This document shows, piece after piece, positions 35,801 through 47,028 of a stretch of 64,000 nucleotides of DNA. Location of the stretch: the NCBI GenBank assembly GCA_023105745.1, contig JALGQZ010000002.1:48954497-49018496 (forward strand), in the 5' to 3' direction. Origin of the DNA: Austropuccinia psidii (taxonomy: Eukaryota; Basidiomycota; Pucciniomycetes; Pucciniales; Sphaerophragmiaceae). Positions within the stretch are counted from its first letter, which is position 1. The number at the start of each line of letters is the position of its first letter. Under the pieces are notes generated by a model that saw nothing but the letters and a program-made list of their open reading frames with translations, did not search any database and was not told where the DNA came from. The position numbers and the translations under genes were made by a program.

Positions 35801-36874
35801 ATTTCATTTCTTGATAAAGACACTACCCTAATTTTCTTCCAATAAAAACCAAAATTATCTTGGTTATTCACATATTAAAGTAAAATAGATAAATATGGTT
35901 AATTTATAATCAGGAATTTCTGCAGAAGAATATAAAAAGTGAATCTCAGTTGGTATAAATAAAGAAAAAAAATTAATTATCCAAAAAATAAAGAAGTGCA
36001 TATTTTCTTATTCTTTAAAATTCTTTTATTAAAATTGTTTTTTATATGAATATTGAAATTTTTGTTATTTAAACCATGAGATTGTATAAGGAAAATGTGG
36101 CTAATCCTAGAACTTAAACCAAATACTCCAGTTTTGATGATTATATTATCTATTTAAAAGTGTAAAATCCTCCTCTAAAGAAATTGATTGGCTGAAATAA
36201 GGGTATGGTTTTGCAATATATAGCACAGTTTTTTTGGTCCCCTCCTTAAAAATACTTTGTCCCATTAATCTTTGAATATTTTTTTTACTTTTGGCTTAAA
36301 TCTTACTTTGAACAGAGAAGAAAGAAATGGATATGATTTTTTACAAAATACCCTCTTTGATCGATAGTAAACAGTTTGATTATGGGGTATTTTTTTACAA
36401 TATTTATATTTGAAGGAAGTCCAAAATTCTGAAAGGAATTTTATCATTCATGAGAAGTTTTTTTACACTTTTAGGCTTTTAAGTAAATATCATCAATACA
36501 TGGGATTCCATAAGTGGGCTTTAAATAGAACTAAAATACACATTTAAAAATCTATAAGAAAGAACCCCAAAGGTTGAATTTGCTGTAAGTTTAATGATAA
36601 AAAGTAATAAAGAAGATTAGACCAAAGGGGAAATTTAAATAATTTTCTTAAAATGTATTGTTGAATTATTGAACTCTGACAATAACAACTAAGAAGCTCT
36701 ATTGAGTTAACTGAATTGATACTTTGTGGCTTGTATATGTGGCTTGAATTTATTGCAAAACTTTCATTTCTAAATTCAATTTCTGTGCTATCTTCAACCT
36801 GAATCCAATCTATCTCCCATGTCAAATTCCAAATGCAACACCTGCTGTCAGGTGTAGCCATTTTTCTCATGGTG
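32898..36874. mobile_element. TIR element with 3-bp TSD, CACTA-like, no transposase seen
   Basis: The left end reads CACCATGAGCGAATTGGATA and the right end on the other strand CACCATGAGAAAAATGGCTA. Both continue into ACACCTGA-AGCAGGTGTT-CATTTGGAA, about 48 bp with few mismatches. AAT flanks both ends (32895-32897, 36875-36877). Removing the element and one AAT restores the length of the family-B LTR exactly. A 3-bp TSD and CAC ends suggest the CACTA/EnSpm group, but the family is uncertain. The 3977-bp interior holds only short A/T-rich frames and no recognisable transposase, so it is probably non-autonomous or badly decayed. Confidence 0.75.
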
Positions 36875-37828
36875 AATATAATGCCATTATTTAGAGTTAT
36901 CACTGTAAATCTAAGTTTGATGACATAATAAGCTTGGAAAAAAGCTAAAATTAGTGGATTTTATTATTATTAATTATAATATACTAGTATTCACCAGTTT
37001 TATGACTTATATAACTGTTAAACTTAGGATAAGATTACAGTGTGTGATCATAAATGATCATTTTGAAGCTTTAGCTTTTATCATTAATAAATTTTGAGTT
37101 CTTCACACTACAGACATTCAAAGAGTGAATTCTGATAGCTTGGAATTTCTTTACTTATATTCCAAGAGAGTTTTATTATGTAATCAAAATTTTACTTTTG
37201 ATCATTTTGCTTTTAACTCATCTTTTCTGTTGAAATTTATTATTATAAACTTCAGACCAAGATTTAAAGGGATCATAACTTGAATATAATGATGAAAATT
37301 GCATAAGTATTCAATTATGAATCGTTATAATTTGAATATACACTTTTTTGCTAAGTTTGGACTACTTTTAAATTAAAGTGGTCAACATCTATTGCTATTT
37401 TTCTCAATAAACTCTTGTAAGCTATAAGCTTATTTACAGCTTTTTGAATAAAGTTTATATCTGTATTTATACAAATATTTTGTGGCAATTTTATTTTTAG
37501 AGAAACTCTTTATTATGCATAAGAAAAGAGATATGAACTAAAAACCATGAATATATGTGCTGATCATAAAAGTGCATATATTCAGGCTATCTCAGTAAGT
37601 ATTTACTTTACAGATATGACATAAAGATTTTATATGTGTATTTCTTGATTGAAAATATAATTGTGTAATTAGTTTCACATGTTTATTAATTGGTTTCTGA
37701 GATAATCAAGATTTTATGCCATTTTATGGCATTTTTACTTATAATTTCAATTCTTATTATTAAAATGAGTATTGTAAAGTTGTTTTGTGACCTTTTTTGG
37801 ATATTTGATAATATCTCAAAGGATCACA
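36875..37828 (-). repeat. Gypsy family-B LTR on -, part 2
   Basis: Resumes with ATGCCATTATTTAGAGTTATCAC and runs to the LTR start, read on - as TGTGATCCTTTGAGATATTATC (37828 backwards). It includes the conserved dyad TGATCATAAATGATCA (37045-37060). The element is a truncated solo LTR. Confidence 0.75.
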
Positions 37829-37843
37829 AAAAATTGGACTTTA

Positions 37844-39755
37844 TGTGAGCCTTGAGGTATATTTTACATACCCAAATAGGCCACAATTATCTTAAAAAGA
37901 GATTTTGAATTATGCACAACTCATAAGTCATGCATATATCCAAAATTCATCATTTTCAATTTCAGAAAAGATGAATAACTTTTTATTGAGTAAGTAAATC
38001 CATGGATTTAAGACCAGATTTGGATTCTACACAAAAATTCACCTAGGGTAGCTCCATAGAGTGAATAAGCTCAATTTAAGTATTTGAGGTGGTAAAATGG
38101 AAAATACTTCAATACCACATCATTAATACCACATAAAAGATCCGTGAAAATTTTTGTTTTTCTTGAATTTTAGCCAAAATAATGGGAAAGTGAGAAATCC
38201 CATGTTACATATACACTAAGAATAGTGTTATGCATGTTTTGAGCACTTAATATCATGGTATTCTTACATGGACTTTTGGTACACCCATAGTGGATATCTC
38301 ACTTTAAGCTTAAATTACTATTTTGACGTAAAAAATAGGCAAGGGGGACAAAAGACATCAAAGAGAGCCAGGGTACCCAACTTCTGAGGCCTCAGAGGCG
38401 TGGATAGCTCCAGAGCATGGATCCATGGCTCATCTTGGCCCAATTGGTAAACTAAAACTCTTTGGGAACTTGGTTACCAAGTTACAACTACTGTAAAACA
38501 TCAGAAAATAGCAAATAACCTGCTATTTTGACGTGCCAAGGAGGTAATGAGCTACTTACACTCCTGTAACCATGTCAATTACTAATGACTTTCCATGGAT
38601 AAACCCCAAAAGAGTAATTAAAACCCTTTTGGGACCCATATTCATTGATTTACCTCATAGCAACCAGCAAAACACTGCTATTTGCAATTCTACGTAGAAA
38701 TGAGGTAAAACCTTCAAAAATTCATTAAAAATACAATTCTTAATGAATCTTTCTGAAACTTTCAGGACTAAAGGAGAACTGTATTATCTATGGTACAACC
38801 AAAAAGAATTACAGTTTTACTAGTAAAATTAAAAGTTTTACTTACAGTCCATTTTTGGATATTCTACATGAAACACTGAATCTTCAAAAATTCACAGTAA
38901 TTACAACCTGTGATGAAATTGGCAATAACATTGATAACTTTGAGAAATCAATGATTATTTTAGAATAAAAGAAGATTTACAAGTGTTACTCCTTTTATCC
39001 TTAACCATATTGGGGTTGGTAGTCACGTAAAAGCATCAATTAAGTAATTATGATAATCTTACATGACAACAGATGATGCAATCAAAAAGGTTTATTGTTT
39101 TCTCACTCACTGGTTTTTCAGTTTGCTCCATGGCACGCCTCTGTGAGCTGTTATTGACTTAAAAGAAGCCTCTTCTTGCTGTTTTTTCCGTATCATCATC
39201 TTATCAATTTATTAAATCTTTATTACCAACAAGTAAGTATTAGTTCAACTATTCTTAAGTGTTTTAATTCTTTCAGAATCAATCAGAAAGACGTGAAATC
39301 ATAGAATCCAACTGTATATTGTTGTAATACTGTTATAAATCCTTTTGATCCCTTAAATCCACAATTCCACGTCAAATTTCTCTACTTTTATTATCAATAA
39401 GTTCTTTGGAGTATTAGTGAGTCATTTATCTTTAATTCTTAAAGTTTTTCTCTAGTAATAGTTTTCTTCAAGAATTATCTTTATAATTATTCTTGCAAAA
39501 GATAATTATATATTAAAATAATTTTATTATTTTAATAAAGAAGTTTTTATTATTAAATTCTTCTTGTAATTGATTCTTGTAGACAATTACTTGCTCACTG
39601 TTAAAATCACTAGTAGTGCTTAACACGTGAAAGAAATAATTTTTAATTATTTAATTGTGGTTATAATAATATTTTATTATTATATTTCATAAGAACAGAC
39701 ATAGTACTGTTGATTAATAGTAATATTATCATCAGTTTCATAGTCACATCTTACA
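37844..39755 (+). repeat. Solo LTR of Gypsy family A
   Basis: Runs TGTGAGCCTTGAGG...CATCTTACA, 1912 bp, in the orientation opposite to element A. A perfect 5-bp TSD, CTTTA, lies at 37839-37843 and 39756-39760. The solo state with an intact TSD indicates LTR-LTR recombination that removed the interior. The hairpin AAAATAGCA...TGCTATTTT is kept at 38505-38529. Confidence 0.9.
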
Positions 39756-39855
39756 CTTTAAGTATTCCATCTGGGTCACGTTCATGTGGCTTTTAGTAAA
39801 ATTTAAATAACAATTTGCAAACCATAATAAACCCACTGATGCTGATGATTAAAAA

Positions 39856-40069
39856 AAGCCAAGAGAGAGCTGAGGAGAATGAACAATTTCAATAAGAGAG
39901 AGATTGAGAAATATTTAAATTAAAACCTGAAAGGGAAGAAGAATTCAGAAATTTAGAGGCACTTCAAAGATTAGAAGATCAAAATATAAATGAGCATACT
40001 AACATGATAATGTTAACACTGTTGGAAAAAATAAGTTGGGTGCCTCAAGATGAATTTTGGCCTCAATAA
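39856..40069 (+). pseudogene. Partner-protein exon of Harbinger element 2
   Basis: Reads SQERAEENEQFQ, EREEEFRNLEALQRLEDQN and NMIMLTLLEKISWVPQDEF, with stops after EQFQ and ERD. This matches in order the last part of the partner gene in element 1 (EEERRKEEK, MNMFMMTLLTKVTG). It lies on + while the transposase of this element is on -, the mirror image of element 1. Confidence 0.5.
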
Positions 40070-40399
40070 ATGACCAAATAGGTAATATTTAGACAAGTGC
40101 ATAAATTTAATCAAATGAATAATATAAATTTTATTATCATATTAACTTTTAAACATTAATTGGGTCCAATTGACATTAAAAATTATAATTACTTTTTTAA
40201 AAAACAAAAGCATGCCATTCCAGCTCCATGTTTTAGGCTAATGTGTAAATATTGTATTTTCTGAAACGGAAAAGTTAAATTGAATTCAAATTATTGAACT
40301 TTAAATGGTGAAAGTACTTCTTACCACTCTACTTTTATATAACTATTGCTTATAGCTTTTAATTAATTAATTTTTTTTTGAATTGGAAAACAAGAATTA

Positions 40400-40604
40400 A
40401 TGAGAAATTTTGGCTTTAATAAATTTCAAAATGAAATTTCCATGTAAAGGAAATTTATGTAACAACAATCCTATTCACAAATATTTACTCATATCTCATT
40501 GTGAGTTTACACATTTTGGGCCCTTTATAGAAACTTTGGGGTTTTCTCCAACTGCCAATCCAGAAAATTGTGATTCAAATGGGTTATATAAATTCATTCA
40601 AAAG
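40400..40604 (+). pseudogene. Possible exon within Harbinger element 2
   Basis: An open stretch beginning FKMKFPCKGNLCNNNPIHKY and containing HCEFTHFGPFIETLGF ends at CAAAAG before GTAAGA, a good donor site. It lies between the partner and coiled-coil relics. I do not recognise the protein. Confidence 0.35.
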
Positions 40605-40801
40605 GTAAGATTGAAATATATCAAATTACCTAAATTTAAGACTAGTGTGACTAAGAACTTTGAGTAAATTCAAATTGAATTTTTCCCCCAAGAAACTATT
40701 CTTACTTATCATCATTTGTGACATTGTATTTTTTCATATTTTCCAAATATAATCAATAATATTCAAAGAAATTACAAAACAATTTCTATAATTTTACAAG
40801 G

Positions 40802-41063
40802 ATGCCAGAAACCTCATCTTTTAATTCATCATTAAAGCTAGTAAATGAAACAAACATATTTCAATTAACTTGAACAATCAATTTTTTTAAAAAAGAAATA
40901 TAAACAAGCAAAAGCTCAACTTTATCACTTGTATAAGGAGGTATTTTATTTTCACAAAGACTTTAAATATAAAGATTCTCAAATTATTCCTTTACTTGAG
41001 AAATATGAGAAAGAATTTCTTGAATTTTACTCTTCAGCTGAGTATTTTTCAAAAAAAACATAA
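40802..41063 (+). pseudogene. Coiled-coil protein relic of Harbinger element 2
   Basis: Starts MPETSSFNSSLKLVNETN and continues, after a stop and a shift, with AKAQLYHLYKEVFYFHKDF and LLEKYEKEFLEFYSSAEY. Position, strand and pattern match the small coiled-coil ORF of element 1 (14982-15266). This supports a shared third coding unit in this Harbinger lineage. Confidence 0.4.
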
Positions 41064-41069
41064 GATGTT

Positions 41070-41689
41070 TTCATTTCTTTTATCTAACTAATGAATATTT
41101 TATTAAAATTTGGATAATGATTTTTCTTCTAGCCTAAGGCTGGAATTAAGTTTGCCATACAGCATTCCTTAAATTAATATCACTTTCAAAATAACTAATT
41201 TCACTTTATAATCAATTGATTTATTATATTAACTCAAAATTTCTTACTAATTCTTTAAATTAATACATGATAAGTAGAACTTTAAGTAAATATTGTGTGT
41301 AAGTCTCTTATAGCATGATATAGATAAACACTTCTGAACATGCTCATTAGCTCATTGAATTTTTTGATGAAATAAAGTCAAACCAACTTATCTTATTATA
41401 CATATAAGAAGCCATTGTCTCCATCTTTAGAATCTTTTTAATTTTTTTTCCTTTAGTGAAGTTTCCACTAAAAAATCCATTTGAAATCATAACTACTAGA
41501 TTTTTTTTGTATAATTTTTCTTTTTGAAACAATTCCTACTTATGAATTTTTGCACTTGACAGTTTTCCTTAATGATCTGTTTTAACCTTTCAAAAATTTA
41601 TTGAAAATTTGCATAAAATCCTGTTATGATTTATTAAAAATGTTGTGTATGATTATACACACTATAGGAATCTTACCTTTATTCAAAGT
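41070..41689. other. AT-rich part of Harbinger element 2
   Basis: Sequence between the coiled-coil relic and the last transposase exon. Only short frames are seen and none is recognisable. No TIR was identified for element 2 on either side. Confidence 0.4.
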
Positions 41690-42153
41690 CAAAATTTCCT
41701 GGGGTTCCAACAAGAAACAGAATTGGTTTTTTAATTGTAAAAATTCCTGTTATACCACCATTCTGGTATTTAAAGCATAAGTTTTTGTTTAATAATATGT
41801 AGTAAGACATACTTACCTTGTAGAAGAATTTTTAAAGTTTAATTCAACATTTACGTCATTGTGAGTATGGTGTAATGATGTAAGTATTGGTACTTTGAAT
41901 AAATAGCCTGAGTCTCCAATAAGCAGGCATTGTGCAGGAAATCTTGAGATTCCAGGAATCAAGTCCTGGCCAATTGTGGATTTGCAAAACATTTTTCTAT
42001 CATGGACTGAACCTGGAAGCCTACCAAAAACCTCCTCAAGAAGATAATTAATATTAAGAAAATCATAATGGAAAATCACACTTACATTGAGGAAAGTACC
42101 ATTTGCATCTACAATTCATTGAAAAGTAATTAAAGCCCAGCCTTTACTACTGA
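41690..42153 (-). pseudogene. Harbinger element 2 transposase, 3' part
   Basis: Read on -: KGWALITFQ, stop, IVDANGTFLN, an intron, then EEVFGRLPGSVHDRKMF (second catalytic Asp), IGQDLIPGISRFPAQCLLIGD, and after a further intron QEFLQLKNQFCFLLEPQE. The position of the third acidic residue is a TAA stop just before QEF. The 5' part of the gene lies beyond element B at 62690-63290. The two parts join exactly when element B and one TSD are removed. Confidence 0.8.
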
Positions 42154-43072
42154 TGTGAACCTTTGAGATATGACCACATACCCAAAAAGGTCACAAGAAA
42201 TATTTAAAATAATTATACATTAAAAATAATTACCTTAAAACTACAAAAATGCCATAAATTGGCATGAAACTTGGTTTAACTTAGAAACCAATGAATAAAA
42301 ATTTGAAATAAACTATCCCATTGGATTCCCCATGGTAAAATACACATATACCATTTTTATGGCATATCTGTAAAATCAATATTTAATGAGTTATGAGTAA
42401 TAATACCTTATAAAAAACACAAATGCTTAATTATTTCAAATACCAATGAAACAGAATGTAAAATAAATGGTACCAGTGGATTCTCCATCAAATACACATA
42501 TAAAAAATTTAAGAAGCTAATCTCCAAAGTCAATACTTAAGGAGTTAAGCTGAATATATGCACTTTTTTGGTCAACACATATATTCAAGGATTTTAGTTA
42601 ATATCTTTTGAGATATGCATGATAGAGTGATGAACCAAAAAATAAAGTCATCAAGTAGTTACTGTAGGAATACATAAATGAAGTTTATTTCACAAGCTAT
42701 AAGCAAGGTTAAAACCTATAAGGGATTATTGATTAAAATCAATAGAGCTGTTGACCACTTTGTTGTGAAAGTGGTCCAAGCTTAAAAAAAATGGACAGTT
42801 GGATTCTACTAGTTCATTAGTGAATAATTATGTATTTTTTATTATAGTATTCAAGGTATAACCCCTTGAAATCATGGTTTGAAGTTGAAAATATTAAATT
42901 TTGACAGAAAAGATGAGTTACAAGAAAAATCATCCAAAATAGAGTTTTGATGATGTAATGAAATTCTCTTGGCAGAATGATGAGGTTATGCCAAGCTACC
43001 AGAATTCACTTGCTGAATTGCTGTAGCGTGTAAAAATTAAAAGTTATTAAGGATCAAAGTTTGAGCTTAATT

Positions 43073-43088
43073 TGATCATTTATGATCA
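43073..43088. promoter_or_regulatory. Palindromic dyad in family-B U3
   Basis: TGATCAT-TT-ATGATCA is a perfect inverted repeat about 300 bp before the TATA box. All four family-B LTRs in the window keep it (20050-20065, 37045-37060, 43073-43088, 61669-61684). It could bind a dimeric transcription factor. Confidence 0.5.
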
Positions 43089-43380
43089 CTCACTGTAGCT
43101 TTAAATTAAGTTTAACAGTCATATGAGTGATGAAATTGGTGAATACTGTTAGTTTATGATTAAAAATAATAGAAAAAATGAAATTTGGGGTTCTTCCAAG
43201 ACTTGACATCATCAAACTTAGAGTTATAGTGATAACTCTAAATAATGGTGTAATAATGAGATAAGATGGTTTGATCATGATGTAATCATCACCAAACCTT
43301 AAAATATTGATCAATTCCAGTAGATATGATCGGTGCACATCTACTAGAAGCCTGTTGGACTCTAGGAGGGAGGTATTTGC

Positions 43381-43388
43381 TATAAATA
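43381..43388 (+). promoter_or_regulatory. TATA box of the family-B LTR
   Basis: TATAAATAGAGCTC is kept in both LTRs of element B and in the two split solo LTRs (near 20362 and, on -, near 32765). Confidence 0.65.
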
Positions 43389-44135
43389 GAGCTCTTTTTA
43401 CTCTGTTTTCCCCTCAGACGCTTACAAAACATTAAATCATTAAATAAAAATGTAATTTCTTTATTCTTTATATATAAAACTTTTATATTATCAAAGACCA
43501 AGAATAATCTTATAATAATTTCCATCTTTGACCTGATTATTGCAATTATTTACTTGTTTTGCTTAAATTTCTCTTAAAAACCTCAATTCCACGTAAAACC
43601 AAGAAAATTTGTAATTTCTCTTAAATTTTATTGTAACTACAATTCAAATAAGTTTTATTCAAATTTCTAGGAGTAAATTTATTCAAAATTATTATTTTAA
43701 GCATTAAAAGTAGGTTATTTATCTCATTATAATAATTTTTCTCTATTATTACTTTTAATAATTCTATAATTGTTATAAATAGTATTTATATTAATTTATA
43801 ACTTTAATATTGGTAATATTATCGTTATTAATTGTTTTTTTATTAATGAAAAGCAATTTCCTACACCTTTATTATCTGTTGGTAACAATAATAAAGTGCT
43901 TTTAAATATATTAATTATCTTATATTAATATATTTATTTTATATATTATTTTCTTATAATAGAAATTATATTGTTATATTTATTTAATAATATAGCTATT
44001 TTACACCATAATTATAATAATTCTTTATTATTATAATTTTTTTTTGTCTTATTCATTTCATTTATAAGGACATTCATAGTACAATAAGTAAAATATTAGT
44101 AATTTTTACTTATTGTTTCATAGTCAAACCTTACA

Positions 44136-44567
44136 TTTGGGGGCCTGGTTGTGATATTTACTCTAAAAGACCTTTAAAAAGATTCTAATTGGGTTTATCC
44201 AATAATAAATTATAATTATAATCATAAAATTATATAATGATTTTAAATACTATTGAGGCGTTTGGAAAGCAATTGTACTGTCTTACACGTGGTTTTTCAC
44301 ATCCTTAGACTTGCAAGAACTTTCTTTGAGTGACTCTAGTAATTAAAAAAGATATTTTATAAAAGAATCATATTCATTTTTATTTTATTCTTTAAGAATA
44401 AAAATATTAAAAACCAATAAAAAGTTATTTTATTCATTTTAATTTCATTTCTTTAATTATTTTCATTTTTAAAAGATATAAAAGCAATTTTTACGTGGAA
44501 AATTGCCATATCTTACCAAAAATAACACTTTTTATATAAAAGACTTCTAATTATTTGTCTTTTTTAG
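44136..44567 (+). other. PBS and leader of element B
   Basis: Starts TTTGGGGGCCTGGTTGTGATA, the same box as in families A and C. The remaining leader is A/T-rich and ends in a T-rich tract and TAG at 44565-44567, which looks like a splice acceptor before the first exon. Confidence 0.55.
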
Positions 44568-45488
44568 TGTTTGAAGACAATCCAACATAGGACAACCAAA
44601 CCACTGTTGAAAGATTGGTGGAAGAAACTTGTCAAAGCTCTCCAACACCAATAATCAATAAGAAAAAGAAAGCCAAAAAATTGGACTTTCCAGGACCCAC
44701 TATTCAGGACTCTGAAGGTGAGTACCTCATTTATGAATTTCCATAAGAAGAATTCCTGTTCTGAAATCCTCTTATTTCTTATTTTTCTTATAATATGACT
44801 ACCAGAAGAGGCTCTCAATACTCCATCCAATCAGATGGAGCTGGACTCAGAGGTATAATTGATTCCTCAAAAGGGAAAAGGAAGGGCAATATCCCCAGTG
44901 GAACAGAATCCACACAAGGAAGTGCCTTATCCCAAAGGCAAGTCCCAGAAATGCCCATGATATCTGAACCAGAATTGGAACTATGTATGAGTGACTCAAA
45001 CAGGTACAAATCACATTCAGAGGGCTCAAATAGACATTTACATGATCCAGTACAAACAGTACTACACGGTGTACAAGGACAAAGATTGGGGAATGTTGCC
45101 CCAAATACACCAAGGAGTGATGAACTCCTGGCACATCCTGAAAAAGTTCCTCAAAGAGGAGGAAATAGTGAGATACTCCAATGGATGGAATCCACTATCA
45201 TCCAATCCTAAAATCAAAAAGATCAAGGAGTACCATGCCAAAAAGAAGGAGGCAACCAAGGAAGAAGCCCCAGTAGCTTCTACCAGAAAGCCTCAAGCCA
45301 ACCCACTTCCCCAAGAAGGGAGGAAGAACAAGAAAAAGAATTGGAGAAAACCATATTCCCCAAGCTACAGGATCCCCAAAATCCAAAAAGATTCCATGGA
45401 CAATGTCTTCAACATGGCCAGAGCTTTGATGGAATTCAAAGACAAAGAGGAACAAAGAATGAGACAACCCCATTTCCCAAAGAAATAA
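44568..45488 (+). other. Spliced second reading frame overlapping gag, element B
   Basis: Exon 1 (44568-44717) reads FEDNPT, stop, DNQTTVERLVEETCQ and KKKAKKLDFPGPTIQDSE, and ends GAAG before GTGAGT. The acceptor CAG lies inside ATG-ACT-ACC-AG of gag, so exon 2 starts at 44806 in the non-gag frame: EEALNTPSNQMELDSE, IDIYMIQYKQYYTVYKDKDW, MNSWHILKKFLKEEE, NGWNPLSSNPKIKKIKEY and KPYSPSYRIPKIQKDSMDN, FNMARALMEF. The end is TAA at 45486-45488. Stops in exon 1 and three more in exon 2 break it. The blocks align with families A and C. Confidence 0.55.
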
Positions 45489-47028
45489 CCTTGTCTCCTG
45501 ATGTTGTAAATACTTTAACAGAGCTTAAAAATAGTATTTTACCTCTTAAAGACATTAAAAATAGTTTATTATCTTTCCTAGAAATAAATAATAGCTTATC
45601 ATCTTTAACAAAACTTGTACAAAATAAAAAAGAAATTGATAACATAAAATTTATGATTGAAAATAATAAACCAAAAGTATTAATTGATAATACCCAGAAA
45701 TTAATACAAGGACAACAAGAGTTGTACAAATACATAAGTGATATCAAAGAAAAAAATTTTACAATAAATTATGACGTGAGTATTGATAATCTTACAGAAA
45801 AATTAAACAAATTAAGCATTTCTGTAGAAAAATTTGAATAAAAGACTTCATCACACCAAAAATTACTTTTGGACCATGTGGAAAAGAGTGATGAAGCAAG
45901 AATGCATCTGAAAGATGACATTCAAAGTGAAATAAGGCTTATTACTGAAGAAATGGATAAAATCAATGAGGCTAACTCAAATATGCCAAAGTTATCAACC
46001 TCATTTTCTCACATAAGAAGCCCTGTTAAACCAAAAGAGTAATTAACAAATCCATTCATAACAGACTTAAGTCACCAAGACAATAACCAAGTCTTAATGA
46101 AGGAAGCACCTCAATTAAAAGAATGGCCAACATTCACAGGAGAAGGTGAATATGACCACATGTCATTTATTAAAACAGTTGACATGCTACAAGAAGATTA
46201 TGCCATACCAGATGAATTAATCACTGCAATATTACATCCATTGTTTGAAAAATCTGCAAAAAGATGGTATTATGGCATAAGGAAAACAAATGGAAAAAAT
46301 ACCTGGTCTTGGTGGAAACAAGAAATAATCACCAAGTGGGATAATGATTCCTGGAAGTACAAGATAGAAAATGCATTTGAAAATTCTCTCTTTGACCCAG
46401 AAAAAGACAAACCTTTAACTTGGTTCTTAAAACAAGTTGAAAGACTCAATGAATTGTACCTAGAAATGTCACAAAAAATGGTGCACATGAAAATACTTAA
46501 GAAATGTGGAGGAGAGCTAGAACATGCCCTAAGAAGAAGGTGTATAGAACCATGCTCCACAGAAGAGTATATTAATGCACTAGAAGACATAGTGACAAGA
46601 ACAAAAATTGTCAGAACTTGGAAGAAATTGGACATTAAAAGCCGAAATAAACCATTTATCAAAAAAGATAAATCAAAAGAATCTTTCAAGCCCAATACAT
46701 CCAACAATAATGAGCAAATCAAATGCCATAAATGTGGAGGTATTGGAAACTTAGCCAATAATTGCCTCAAAAAGGCAAAGATTAATGAAATTGTGGAAAC
46801 AGAAAACCACAATGACAAAGAGGAGGAATCTGACTCTGAAAAAGAAACAGAAGAGTCAGAAAGTTCTGAAAGTGATGAAATTAATATAATTAATGCACAA
46901 ATTAATAATATTGATATAATTTATGAAGTACTGGATGTTAACTCAAACTTACCACAAGTTGGGACATCTGACACAAACCTGACAAATATAAAAGATGCCA
47001 AAGTGTACAGAACCAAACCTGCAAAGGA
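44795..47028 (+). pseudogene. Gag, element B
   Basis: ATG 44795 opens MTTRRGSQYSIQSDG. The same frame continues past stops at 45209-45211, 45839-45841 and 46040-46042. A coiled-coil segment near 45490-45840 is followed by the capsid-like part (KEWPTFTGEGEYDHMSFIK, WSWWKQEIITKWDND) and a zinc knuckle CHKCGGIGNLANNC near 46732, in which the usual His is Asn. The acidic linker follows. A single-base change near 47027 shifts the frame before GYTAGKSS. Confidence 0.85.

Larger units (their letters stand above)
42154..44135 (+). repeat. 5' LTR of element B
   Basis: 1982 bp. It contains a perfect dyad TGATCATTTATGATCA (43073-43088) and a TATA box, TATAAATA, at 43381-43388, followed by CCCCTCAGACGC. 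Transcription probably starts about 30 bp after the TATA box. Confidence 0.92.
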
